In this document: in pieces, positions 12,347-21,970 of the stretch
How positions within the stretch are numbered: the stretch's first letter is position 1
Layout: each line of letters begins with the position of its first letter
Assembly: GCA_012274445.1 (NCBI GenBank)
Contig: JAAROD010000081.1
Span: forward strand, 1,302,001-1,366,000
Direction of reading: 5' to 3'
Source of the DNA: Sclerotiophoma versabilis
Taxonomy: Eukaryota > Ascomycota > Dothideomycetes > Pleosporales > Didymellaceae
Length of the DNA: 64,000 nucleotides
Notes under the pieces: model-generated
The model's input: the letters and a program-made list of their open reading frames with translations, nothing else
Told to the model about the DNA's origin: nothing
Database searches by the model: none
Translations under genes and position numbers: made by a program

Positions 12347-14117
12347 GCTATGTATTCGAACCCGTTTGCTGAGATCGAGGTCGGGGTCGAGGTCGAGGTA
12401 GCGTCGACAGCACCAAGCAAAGCCATTACCAGCGTGAGCAGCGGACCGACAGACGCCACGGACAGCCTAAACAGCAGCGACACAATCACTCCGGGTACAC
12501 ACAATAGTGACGAGGTCTGCCTGGTGGCACCGCACCACAAAGCGGTGAGCTACCATCGTAGTTACGGCGCAAAGACTCGGAGCCTTGGCCCATGTTGTCC
12601 CGGTCATAGGCGGTTGCTGTCAAGAGCGAAATGTGAGACCACCACCTGGGCAGTATGCGACTACGTATCCCAGCCTACCTGTATCATTCCGCACCAACAA
12701 TCTACGGCTCACTCCTACCAAAAAGGATGGCTGCATTGCGCTCAGTACCTGACTACGTGCATGCAGTCAATCTTCTTCTCCACTACCTGCACAGCCTCAG
12801 ATACTATGAGAGAGCAGGCCCACTAGCCACTGCTGCCTCCATCTGTAGTGGACAAGGCTGATTACAGGCGAACTGTGACGATGGCACGGCTGACTGCTCA
12901 GGCTGCTGAGTAACGTTTCGGTCGCCGGAGAAAGTTGGCACGGCTGGTCCTGTGTTGATGCGGCAGAAAACCGACAGCCTGTCAACAAGCACTGTAGCGG
13001 TCATTCAGCCCAGCAGGATCACGAGTCAGAACCAGATGTAAGAATTGCGGAAGAGAGGGAAGATAAAATTGTACGGGGATGGCCAACTCTTAACCTTATA
13101 CATGCCCACACATGCCCAGCATGCGGCACAATGGGCTTCCGATATGCGTCCTAATATCTGAGTAATGTAACTCTTGTTCTGGATTGTGATAGCATCGCAA
13201 ATCTGGATGGCGGCGCGGGCGGCAATGGCCCAAGATGGCTATCCCTTTGCGTCCGCAAAGCCCAAGCGGATTGCAGGATCGTCTTGCCTGTTTGCAATCT
13301 TCTACCGAGCTATCCGTCTATACGAAGGACACTTTAGCGCATGTGCACTCACAGCTCACCCATGCTCTTCTACCGAAATTCTGTCTTGGTGCTTGACAAT
13401 TCTTTCACCATAGCAAGCAACTCATTCGCAAGAGTTAAACCCCCAAGAAGTTTGCGCTCAATGCAAGGAGTAGACCGTGGTCTTCAGGCAATGTTCTCAC
13501 ATTCAGAATTGATTCAGATCCCTCATTTGCAGTTGCGGAGAGCGCTAGCTTGCATCCAGAACTGCGTGGGCGTGTGGACCGGTGGTGTGGTGGGGCAAAG
13601 CAAGCAGATCATGCAAATCCCATCTCAGCTGATGTGGCAACCGCAATTGGCTGTTTTGGCGCTTCCTCATAGCAGTGTCGCGTACATGGCATTCTGAAGT
13701 TTGGCTTTGGTTTGCAAGCTCGATCAGAACCGCTCCTGTCAGCAGTCAAACCACGAGTATATGGAATGGGAGTGCGATTCCTGGTTATCTAAAGGAATTG
13801 GAACTTGGTGATTTCGGACTGAGCAGCCACATTGTTCATTTCGGAGATTCACTTTCTAACAGAGCGCTATTCCCATATCGAACACCAACCCCGCACATGC
13901 GTCTGCAAGCAGCTTGGTCGGATTCGATGTTCAAGATCCCTCAGTTTGCTCGTTCTTTGCAAAGTCATCTCTCGAAGTGATTACCAACTGTCTGGTACGT
14001 TCTAGTGATCGGTCAAGTCGTGTCAAGCCGAACTTCTGGGAGAATACTCCATGGCCAAAGTGGTCAGACGCAACCTCGAACTTTGTTTGGAAAAGTCGTA
14101 AATCGATCAAAGTCACT

Positions 14118-14150
14118 CGGTTCGGACCGGCTCGGTACGGTACCGAACAT
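14118..14150. repeat. Short imperfect inverted repeat (GTTCGG...CCGAAC)
   Basis: The left arm reads CGGTTCGGACCGG and the right arm CGGTACCGAAC, able to pair with a small loop. The core GTTCGGACCGG appears again at 14309-14319, about 190 bases downstream. This could be a remnant of a small inverted-repeat element or a palindromic regulator site; I see no target-site duplication. Confidence 0.35.
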
Positions 14151-14947
14151 GCCCCTACATTCGGATGTCGACCGAGCACGTTCAACCTGTTGGGCCTATA
14201 TATCCAAGAATTAGTTCGAGTCATGATCCACATCCATGCTGTATCTCTCAACTCATTCCCTGCGCATAGCTCGTCGCATTTGATCATCTTGATATCATCA
14301 CACTCACGTTCGGACCGGTAGGCTTGACCAAAGGTACACGTGCACAGCCACAATTGGAGATGTAGTATCGAGAGACCGTCTGGCCTATTAGCCGGCAGTC
14401 TCGTTACATTGGAGCTGGGGCGTGCACTCCAGGATCAGGGATGAATGCCACAGAAGCTCTGTTTCTTCCATGCCGCATGGTCCTACACAGCGTTCACACG
14501 AACCGTAAGCATTGCCTGCTCAGAAGAAAACTCCAACAAGATCCATACAAGATCGGAAAAGCGATTTTAGTATATAAGATAAACAACAGGGAAAGAAAAT
14601 CATCGAGATTAAGTGAAAAACGATGACTAATATGCGGACCTTCTGGCTTTTTGTGACTGGTGAATTTCCATTCGTCCACATGGCCTGAAGAGCTTCGGCC
14701 AGGATCAGGGGAGGCAAACATGCGTCCCAGCCTGAGCAATGCAGGGGGAACTATATCTCCGTGATTTCGTCGGCAGAGCAGTTGTCAAGCAGTGGTCTAC
14801 AAAGCTCGGGGTTTGTGTGGTGGTTCGCTCGTCCTTGCAGGGTGCGAATGAAAGTCGAACGCACAACGAGGAGAGGCGTTGGAAAGCGTGGTTGGTCCAG
14901 TACAGGTTGTAGATTAGAACGAATACTGCAGTCATTTTAGTATACAT

Positions 14948-14995
14948 CAGAATTAGAATCAGAATCAGAATTAGAATCAGAATCAGAATCAGAAC
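14948..14995. repeat. Hexanucleotide microsatellite (AGAATC/AGAATT)n
   Basis: About eight imperfect tandem copies of a six-base unit, alternating AATCAG and AATTAG. Non-coding, upstream of the mitochondrial carrier gene. Confidence 0.85.
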
Positions 14996-15264
14996 AGTAC
15001 GAGAATGCAGGTCGGAATTCCGCATTGGATGCGGCGAACGAACCCTTGATTCGTCGGTGCTTTGTACCGCGGCGGCGCCGATCCACCGCTGTTCTCGGGC
15101 ACTTGCGGTATGTTCGAGAACGTCATACAAATTCATAGCTCAAGGGAGTTGCAAGGCATTGCCATAGACGTCTACGTTTTCCCGCCATACTCGCATAGCG
15201 CTCATGATGCTGCGTAAAGCATTCGACACAACAATAGAGTAACACATAGATTGACAGCGCGGCA

Positions 15265-16335
15265 ATGTCAGATGGCGGGAAGTCGCGCTCGTCGTCTTCA
15301 TGTGAGTTTCCGCATGGAGCTGTCGAGCACTTTTTTTTGCTTCTGACAGCACAACGCACAGCCACGAACAGCTGCTTACCACGACGTGTAGTTCATTTCT
15401 TTGCCGGCCTGAGCTCGGGCATCCTCTCCGCCGTGCTCCTGCAGCCCGCCGACCTCCTCAAGACGCGTGTGCAACAGTCGCGCTCCAGCACACTTCTTGG
15501 TACCATCCGGTCCATCGCCAACGGACCCAACCCCATACGCCAGTTCTGGCGCGGCACACTGCCGTCGACACTCCGGACAGGATGCGGTTCAGCGATATAC
15601 TTTTCCTCGCTCAATGCGCTCCGGCGCCGCGCAGCGTTGCTGGCAGCTGGTCGCGCTGATGCAGCAGTCGTAACGGGGGACCACTCGTCCTCGCTCCCGA
15701 AGCTCAGCAACACTGCAAACCTAGCTACTGGAGCGGTGGCACGAACATGGGCAGGCTTCATGATGATGCCGATCACGGTACTGAAAGTGCGGTACGAGAG
15801 CAGTCTGTACGCATACACAAGCTTGATGAGCGCGTCAAAGGACATGTACCGCACCACAGGCCTCAAGGGCTTCTTCGCTGGGTTCGGGGCGACGGCTGTG
15901 AGAGATGCGCCGTACGCAGGTCTCTACGTGCTCTTCTACGAGCAGTCGAAGCGCCGCCTCTCTGCGCTTGCCACGAAGATGGAGTCGACGGACCCCTCTC
16001 TGACGGCAAAGCTGTCGACGAGCACGAGCGCGGGCATCAACTTCCTCTCCGGTGTCGCCGCTGCTGGTCTCGGCACGACCATGACGAATCCATTCGATGC
16101 AATCAAGACGAGGATTCAGCTCATGCCGGATAGGTACACGAACCTGATACAGGCGGGCAAGAAGATGCTGGCGGAAGAGGGGTCGCGGAGCCTGTTCGAT
16201 GGGTTGGGGATCAGGATTGCACGGAAAGCGGTCAGCAGCGCGCTTGCGTGGACGGTGTACGAGGAGCTGATCCGCCGGGCGGAGATGGGGTGGCAGGATG
16301 TCGAGAGTGCTTCAGCTGCAAAGGTGGAAGGCTAA
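15265..16335 (+). CDS. HEM25: Mitochondrial glycine carrier Hem25 / SLC25A38
   Basis: Inner mitochondrial membrane carrier of the SLC25 family. The SLC25A38/Hem25 branch imports glycine for 5-aminolevulinate synthesis, the first step of heme biosynthesis. Exons 15265-15301 and 15392-16335 give 326 residues. The 90-nt intron is in frame with the exons as one open frame, but only splicing gives the family N-terminus joined to FHFFAGLSSGILSAV. The three carrier repeats show their signature motifs: QPADLLKTRV in repeat 1, MPITVLKVRYES in repeat 2 (the Asp replaced, as usual in SLC25A38) and NPFDAIKTRIQL in repeat 3. Length fits the family. Six transmembrane helices are expected. Confidence 0.9.
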   Translation: MSDGGKSRSSSSCEFPHGAVEHFFLLLTAQRTATNSCLPRRVVHFFAGLSSGILSAVLLQPADLLKTRVQQSRSSTLLGTIRSIANGPNPIRQFWRGTLPSTLRTGCGSAIYFSSLNALRRRAALLAAGRADAAVVTGDHSSSLPKLSNTANLATGAVARTWAGFMMMPITVLKVRYESSLYAYTSLMSASKDMYRTTGLKGFFAGFGATAVRDAPYAGLYVLFYEQSKRRLSALATKMESTDPSLTAKLSTSTSAGINFLSGVAAAGLGTTMTNPFDAIKTRIQLMPDRYTNLIQAGKKMLAEEGSRSLFDGLGIRIARKAVSSALAWTVYEELIRRAEMGWQDVESASAAKVEG

Positions 16336-17516
16336 GTATGAGGAGGTCACGATATGTACAGTATTTTGTATGGGCACGAATGGGCAGGCGTTCATGGGCG
16401 GCTGCATGCTGGCTGGAAAGGCAATAATACGCGCACACTGGTCTCGTAGAAGGGGCGGGGCTGCAGAATGACATGCTGTTTTGCAATGGTTGCTGTCTCT
16501 ATGAAAGAATGGTTACGTTGCATGGTCGAGAAGGGCCGGCGTCGGGCACCTTGGTTCGTCGGCGGAACCGGGTGCCTGACAGCAGACGTCAACGTGCGGG
16601 CGCAAGCAGGCCTCATCCCCGCCGATCGAGTGTGCCGCTGCCTGGCCAATCGCACAGGCTTCACGTGTGGTCTCACCTGTTCCCTGCCAGGCTACAGGGG
16701 CAGCGTCATCGAGTCGCTACTGTGGCGAGCGCTCGATGAGGGTCTGCAAGCTGGAGACGCAGGCGAAGGTCAAGCATGGTGCCAGCGTCCCAGTGTGGAG
16801 CGGGCAGCGGGCAGCGGGCAGCGGGCAGCAGAGAGCACGCGGTGAAGGAGAAGGGTTCGCGTCCACGGGCGCTGCAGGTGACTCTGGCTGCGGACGCTGA
16901 CCGGCGTCTCTCACCGATGCTGCAGCGCGCCGGCTCGCTGACCCTGTCGGCGTCCAGGGCGCAAACTTGATGTGGTGTTGGGCGCTGTGCTTCGGCCCTG
17001 CTGCTCGACCTGCAGACGGTGACGTAGCGGCCGCTGCCAAACGACTGCCCGTCGCTCCACCCCAGCCTGCAGGTCGAGCAGGACTTTGGGACTCGCGCCA
17101 CTCGTAGCCTCTCTTCCCACAACCGTAACCCTGACACCGGCGCCTGCGCACTCTGTCCGGCCAAGACCACCGGACCAGCTCGCACAGTCATCCACGCCCT
17201 GGGCCTGCCCCGTCGTGCCGCCGCCCGCAGCCCTGATAAATACGACGAGAGACGCTGCCCCGCTGCACCCGCCTGGTCTCTGTCCACGCTCCCCCTCCCC
17301 GCCTTGTCTTGTCCTTTGCCGGCCCCCTTGTATTCTTGATTGCGACCGCCTCACAACACGCGACTGAGCACGAAGCGCTCCGGTACGCCATGCCCGCCCG
17401 CCCCCCTCTCCCGCCCCAGCCGCTGACATGAAGCTTTGCCTAGCCCGACCAAGCAGCACCCGCCGGCACGTTGAACGACGGCCTGCCCACAGCACGCCTG
17501 CGAGAGCACCTCCACC
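16336..17516. other. Intergenic: HEM25 3' flank and DUF3824 promoter/leader
   Basis: GC-rich 1.2 kb between two plus-strand genes. A heptamer repeat (GCGGGCA, four copies) lies at 16800-16827. The last 150 bases probably hold a 5' leader intron (donor GTACGC near 17382, branch GCTGACATG, acceptor TAG near 17443). Several long frames here on the minus strand belong to the antisense open frame of the downstream gene. Confidence 0.45.
16800..16827. repeat. Heptamer tandem repeat (GCGGGCA)x4
   Basis: Four perfect consecutive copies followed by a truncated copy, in non-coding DNA upstream of the RS-rich gene. Confidence 0.8.
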
Positions 17517-19352
17517 ATGAGCGAGTACAGCTATGCGCCGCGCCGACACCGCGAGCCCGAGTACGTCACCGAGACGACGTACATCGAGCGCGGCGGCCGA
17601 GGCAGCGGGCCGGCGCGCGACCTGGTCTACCGCCCTGCGCGCGAGGACAGCATCGAAGACATCCCGCGCGACTTCCCTCCGCCCGGCGCCGAGTACCGCC
17701 AGACCAAGTACCGCGAGGAGTATGCCCCGCGCCGCACCCGCTCCGTGAACCGCGGCTACGACGACGACTACTACGACGACCGCCGCCGCCGCGACCGCTA
17801 CGACGACCGCGACTCGTACGCCGGCTCGTATGCCACCGACCGCCCCAAGCCGCAGCGCCGCAAGTCCATCGTCGACAAGGCCAAAGACTTTGGCGAGGCT
17901 GCCGGCCTGGGCGGTGTCATCGCCGCCGTCACGGGCCGTTCGCGCTCGCGCTCGCGTTCGCGCTCCAGGCACCGTCGCCGTGACGACCGCGGCTACGACA
18001 GCGACCGGCGCTACGATGACTACGACCGGCGCAGCAGCCGATACGGCTCGAGGTCGCGCAGCCGCAGCCGCGGAGGCCGCAAGTCGGAGAAGTGGGAGCA
18101 GGCCGCCAAAGCCGCCTTGGTCGCCGGTGCCGTCGAGGCCTTCCGCAGCCGCAAGGTGCCTGGTGCCTGGACCGGCGCCAAGGGCCAGCGTGTTGCAACT
18201 GCTGCCCTCGGCGCTGCCGGTATCGACGGCCTGATCGACCGCGACCCCGAGAAGCACGAGAAGCGCCACGTCGCCGAGTCTGCCCTCGGTGGTCTGCTTG
18301 CGAACCGCGCTGTCAACGGCTCCCGCTCCCATTCTCGCGCTCGTCGCAGCGACTCTCCTGGAGGTCGCTCTCGCTCCCGCTCCCGCTCCCGCTCCCGCTC
18401 CCGCTCCATCTTCAGTCGTTCGCGCTCTCGTGGCCGCTCTCGCTCCGCCTCGCGCGACAGGGACGGAAACCCCATCGCCAAGATTGCTGGCACAGGAGCC
18501 GTGCTTGCAGCAGGAAAGGCTCTCTACGACCGTGTGCGCTCCAAGTCGCGTGGTGGACGCTCCCGCTCCCGCTCCCGCTCTCGCTCGCGCAACAGGCGTG
18601 AGCGCTCGCGTTCGTCCAGTGCAGACAGCTACGTCCCCTCTCGCAGGAACCGTCGCTCGTACAGCCGCGGCCGCAGTATGGATAATGGCTACCAGTCGAA
18701 TGACCCCTCTCGGGCTAACCCAGATCGCAGATTAGCGGCAGTAGGTGCAGGTGCGGGAGCCGGCGCACTCGCCACCCAGGGAGGAAACAGAGCTCCGGCT
18801 TCTCAGCGCGGTGGTGGCAGAGATGCTTCCAGCGATTCGTCTAGCACGACGGACATGGAGGAACAGCGCAAAAAGCTTCGAGGTAAGGAACTCCTGACCG
18901 CCGGTCTCGCCACCGTGGCAACCATCCACGCAGCACACGGCGTCTACTCGTCCATGGTCGCCTCTGAGAAACGGCGCAAGCTCGTCAGCGAAGGCGAAAT
19001 GTCGCCCGAAGAAGCACGGAAACGCAAGTCAAAGAACATGCTCCAGGATGCTGCAGCCGTTGGCATTGCTGCCCTCGGTATCAAGTCTGCGTACAGCGAG
19101 TGGAAGGAGATGAACGAGCAAAGACACAGCGTGAAAGAGCTGGAGAGCCGCCGCCGAAAGAGAAGAAAGCAGAGAGAGCGCCGTGAACGAGAGGCCCGCG
19201 AGAATGCCCTCTATGGCATGCAGAACCCACAGATGAATGCTGCTAATCCGTATACCTACCCTGTAGCCGCGCAATCGTATCCTACAACCAGCTATGCGGA
19301 TGCGAATCCTTACGGCAGTATGCCGCCGCCGCCCATGGGCGCGCGGTACTGA
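17517..19352 (+). CDS. RS-rich DUF3824 family protein, 611 aa
   Basis: Single exon with a strong start context (CACCATGAG). The N-terminus is Arg/Tyr/Asp-rich (YVTETTYIERGG). Arg-Ser dipeptide blocks occur near residues 140-155, 180-190, 280-315 and 345-370. Between them are Ala/Gly-rich hydrophobic stretches (AAKAALVAGAVEAF, AGTGAVLAAGKALYDR, LLTAGLATVATIHAAHGVYS, MLQDAAAVGIAALGIKSAY) resembling glycine-zipper or membrane-associating helices. A basic helix follows at about 545-570 and the tail is Pro/Tyr-rich. The alternation matches the fungal DUF3824 family, whose function is not established. It is not an SR splicing factor, since no RRM is present. RS blocks arise from hexamer repeats in the DNA (for example 18367-18405). 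Confidence 0.8.
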   Translation: MSEYSYAPRRHREPEYVTETTYIERGGRGSGPARDLVYRPAREDSIEDIPRDFPPPGAEYRQTKYREEYAPRRTRSVNRGYDDDYYDDRRRRDRYDDRDSYAGSYATDRPKPQRRKSIVDKAKDFGEAAGLGGVIAAVTGRSRSRSRSRSRHRRRDDRGYDSDRRYDDYDRRSSRYGSRSRSRSRGGRKSEKWEQAAKAALVAGAVEAFRSRKVPGAWTGAKGQRVATAALGAAGIDGLIDRDPEKHEKRHVAESALGGLLANRAVNGSRSHSRARRSDSPGGRSRSRSRSRSRSRSIFSRSRSRGRSRSASRDRDGNPIAKIAGTGAVLAAGKALYDRVRSKSRGGRSRSRSRSRSRNRRERSRSSSADSYVPSRRNRRSYSRGRSMDNGYQSNDPSRANPDRRLAAVGAGAGAGALATQGGNRAPASQRGGGRDASSDSSSTTDMEEQRKKLRGKELLTAGLATVATIHAAHGVYSSMVASEKRRKLVSEGEMSPEEARKRKSKNMLQDAAAVGIAALGIKSAYSEWKEMNEQRHSVKELESRRRKRRKQRERREREARENALYGMQNPQMNAANPYTYPVAAQSYPTTSYADANPYGSMPPPPMGARY

Positions 19353-20059
19353 TGTTTTCCTTTGGACAAGAAGGACGGTTTTGGACATGGCTATTGTTAC
19401 GGTGGTGGACTGGGATGGGTTGTACGGCTTTATACCTGGGCTAGTCTGAGGACGGGCTTTTCTTTCTTTGTTCTGCTGCTTCTACATGACTGGATAATGG
19501 GGAGTGATGACGATGGCTTGGCAACAGCATAACGACACGATGTTAACGACTTGAACGAATGACATGGATCAGAAGAAGACGCCATTGTCCTTTGGTGACT
19601 ATATCCAATCCCAACATGTGACTCCAATAAGCTTGCCAGCGCTGTGGATCGTCATTCATTGGAATGTGCGCGCGCTCCGACTAAGCATGGACGTCGGAAG
19701 AAATTCCAGAACCATGGTTGCACCCGGTCACAGACCTCGACGACTCTTGCCATACTTTCCTCTTCTAGACGAGATTACCTGCCTTACTCACCAACTCAGA
19801 CTAACGTTATATCAACCTAAACTAAACAGACTAAATTATACTAGTTATACTAGTAGAACTTACACCTTACCCGTGGGACTTGCCTCATCTCATCTCATCT
19901 CATCTTCTTCTTGCGGCGCAGTCGTGAATGACCAACACAAAGAAAGGAAGAGCAGAATAACAAGAGAGAAGAAAAGTGCGTTTCAAAGCGCCATGTGCGC
20001 CGTCTAATATGCATGCTTGTTTTGTACATGTCCTTAGTCTATCTATACCTTTTAAGGGT
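19353..20059. other. Convergent 3' flanks of DUF3824 gene and NAR1
   Basis: About 700 bases between convergent stop codons. There is an AT-rich patch with repeated ACTA-type words (19800-19860) and a short CATCT repeat near 19880-19900. No gene is supported. Confidence 0.5.
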
Positions 20060-21970
20060 TTACCACCCACCACCGACGGTGACGGCCAAGCCGGCGACTC
20101 TCTCCATGTCGCTTTGTTTCTTGCCGACGTCGCTTTCTACTTTGCGGTAGGATGTGTATAATAGGCTTTGCATGTCGACACGGGTGATGCTCGACCAATG
20201 CGCCATGACGTGCTTGATGTGTTTCCTGTCGATGCCATTGACCACATCAGCCTCCACATCGTCACCATGTGTGCCAGCATCCACCCTTGACCCTTCCTCA
20301 TCAGAGTCTGAACCAGAAAAGTACGCCTCGTCCACCCGCGCCAACCACTCCTTCTGCTCCTTCGGCCCGGGCTTCACCACCTCCCTCTCCTCAACCAGGC
20401 CGGGCTCCTGCTTGCTCTCAAGCGCCCTGATCTCCTCCACCTCGGTGACCTTGACCTGGCCTCCGCCATTCGTGCAACCCCCTGGACACGCCATAACCTC
20501 GACGTAGGCATAGTCTTTCGTCTCCACAGGCCCCTTGGCACCGGGCGGCCGTCGCACCGCGCCCGTCTTCCCGCCTGGCAGTCGACTTATCTTGGCGGGC
20601 TTGAGTCGCCGCACTAGGTTCTGGATGTTGCGAAACCCGTAGAAGCGCGCCATGCGTATTATCGTTTCGCGTCCTTGGCTGAGTGTGTACTCGACGACGT
20701 CTGCGTTGCGGCCGCGCGAGACGGAGATTGTGGATCCGGGGTGTGCCCTTTGGTACGTCTGTAGTATGTGGTACAAGTAGCCGCCTGAAGAGCCCGCGTC
20801 TCGCGACTGCTTCTTTCCGCTCGATCTCACCGAGGGGAAGAGGAAAGCTTCGAGCGCGGGGTCGGGGAAGGGCGTACGGTCGGCGAATGGTGTGCGTGGG
20901 AGCGAGGAGAAGGAGATGTTGCGGGCGGAGGCGAGGGAGAGGAGTTCGCGGGCTGTGATGACGCAGTCGACGTCGCGGACAGGTTCGGAGGAGTCGTGGT
21001 TGGGTAGCCATGCCGAGGATGTGAGTTCGCTGCGGCTGGCCTCGAGTTTCTTGTCGAAGCAGGGCATGATGGCAAGATGCCATATTTGCGAGGGCGACAT
21101 GTTGTAGCGCTGGCTGAGTACCGACTTGACGAGGGTGCCAGTGAGGGCCTGTGGGGACTTCAGGCGCGAGAGGTGTGGGAGGACGTAGGGATGTGTCTTC
21201 TCGGCATAGCATATCCAGCCAGGACAGGCTGATGTGAGGATTGGGCCCTTGGGCGTGGTGTCGATGGCGCCTTCGTTCCCAGGCTTCGCGGGTGTCTTGG
21301 AGGTCTCTGGTGAGAGTGCGGTTGCGACTTCGTCTGCGGCTGCCACCAGACATGCTTCGCGCACGACATTTGTGTCGATTACCCATGCAAAGCCGCTGCC
21401 GTGATTCCCTCCCGCCTTTACCCCAGATGGCCCGCTCAACAGCTGTGTGATCATGTGCCCCGCTTCTTCCTCGCTCACGTTGAAGACTGCCGCCAGACTT
21501 GCGCGCGCCTGAGGCGACACACTAGCAACGAACAGCTTGCCCTCAGCATGGTGCTCGCTGCAGCCATTTGTGTGTGTGTGTCCGTTTGTGACGCCGTTGG
21601 TCCCGTTGGTCCCGTTCTGGGCGCGCCAGGGTGTGTCCAGCGACTTGTGGGTGTCCAACGTCGACAGGACCTCGTTGTGGGATTGCAGCTGGACAAGCAC
21701 AGCCTCGGCGCTCGTCACGCATCCGGAGCAGGCGAGGCAGTCGGTGAGCGATATCTGCGCGGGCGGCGGTGGCTCGGCGGCAGCGGCCTTCTCTTCGGTG
21801 GTGACTTCGTACGGGCTCTGGCAGCTGTCAGTACCGCTGGGTGCACGCTGAAAGGCTCGTCATACGGCGCCCGTGTCCGGCTTCACCGGCAGTGTCTCGA
21901 TGGGTTTTATGCACGCGACTCCAGGCGATATGAAGTCGTTGAGGTCGTCGGCGGAGAGAATTGCGCTCAT
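20060..21970 (-). CDS. NAR1: Cytosolic Fe-S cluster assembly factor Nar1
   Basis: Iron-only hydrogenase-like protein of the cytosolic iron-sulfur assembly (CIA) pathway, acting between the Nbp35/Cfd1 scaffold and the targeting complex. Exons 21970-21866 and 21817-20060 give 620 residues; the intron is 48 nt with branch ACTGAC. The N-terminal [4Fe-4S] ligands fall exactly at Cys20, Cys62, Cys65 and Cys68 (DCLACSGC). The H-cluster-like core keeps SACPGWICYAEKTHP and VMACPGGCTNGGGQ. The protein ends in Trp (VTVGGGW), as many Nar1 proteins do. A Gly/Asn/His-rich insertion follows the first ferredoxin motif. The start at 21970 is required to include Cys20. The NAR1 start is separated from the upstream minus-strand kinase gene by 2.5 kb. 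Confidence 0.95.

Larger units (their letters stand above)
12347..15264. other. Intergenic interval with no supported gene
   Basis: About 2.9 kb. Several 60-160 residue frames are present (for example 12350-12826 plus), but none has recognisable domains or clean exon structure. Contains an inverted-repeat patch at 14118-14150, a recurrence of its core near 14309, and a hexamer microsatellite at 14948-14995. The right end is the promoter of the HEM25 gene. Confidence 0.4.

Noticed and set aside
16706..17287. 193-residue minus-strand frame in the DUF3824 promoter
   Set aside because: Low-complexity Arg/Ala/Gly/Ser composition over GC-rich repeats, no domain and no splice or start support.
16911..18332. 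473-residue minus-strand open frame opposite the DUF3824 gene
   Set aside because: It mirrors the repetitive, GC-rich RS-coding strand; its Ala/Val/Arg runs are what the reverse of CGC/TCC codons produces. The sense protein has family-like structure.
20418..21386. 322-residue minus-strand frame inside NAR1
   Set aside because: It overlaps the conserved NAR1 frame on the same strand and is rich in Arg/His/Pro from frame-shifted GC-rich codons.
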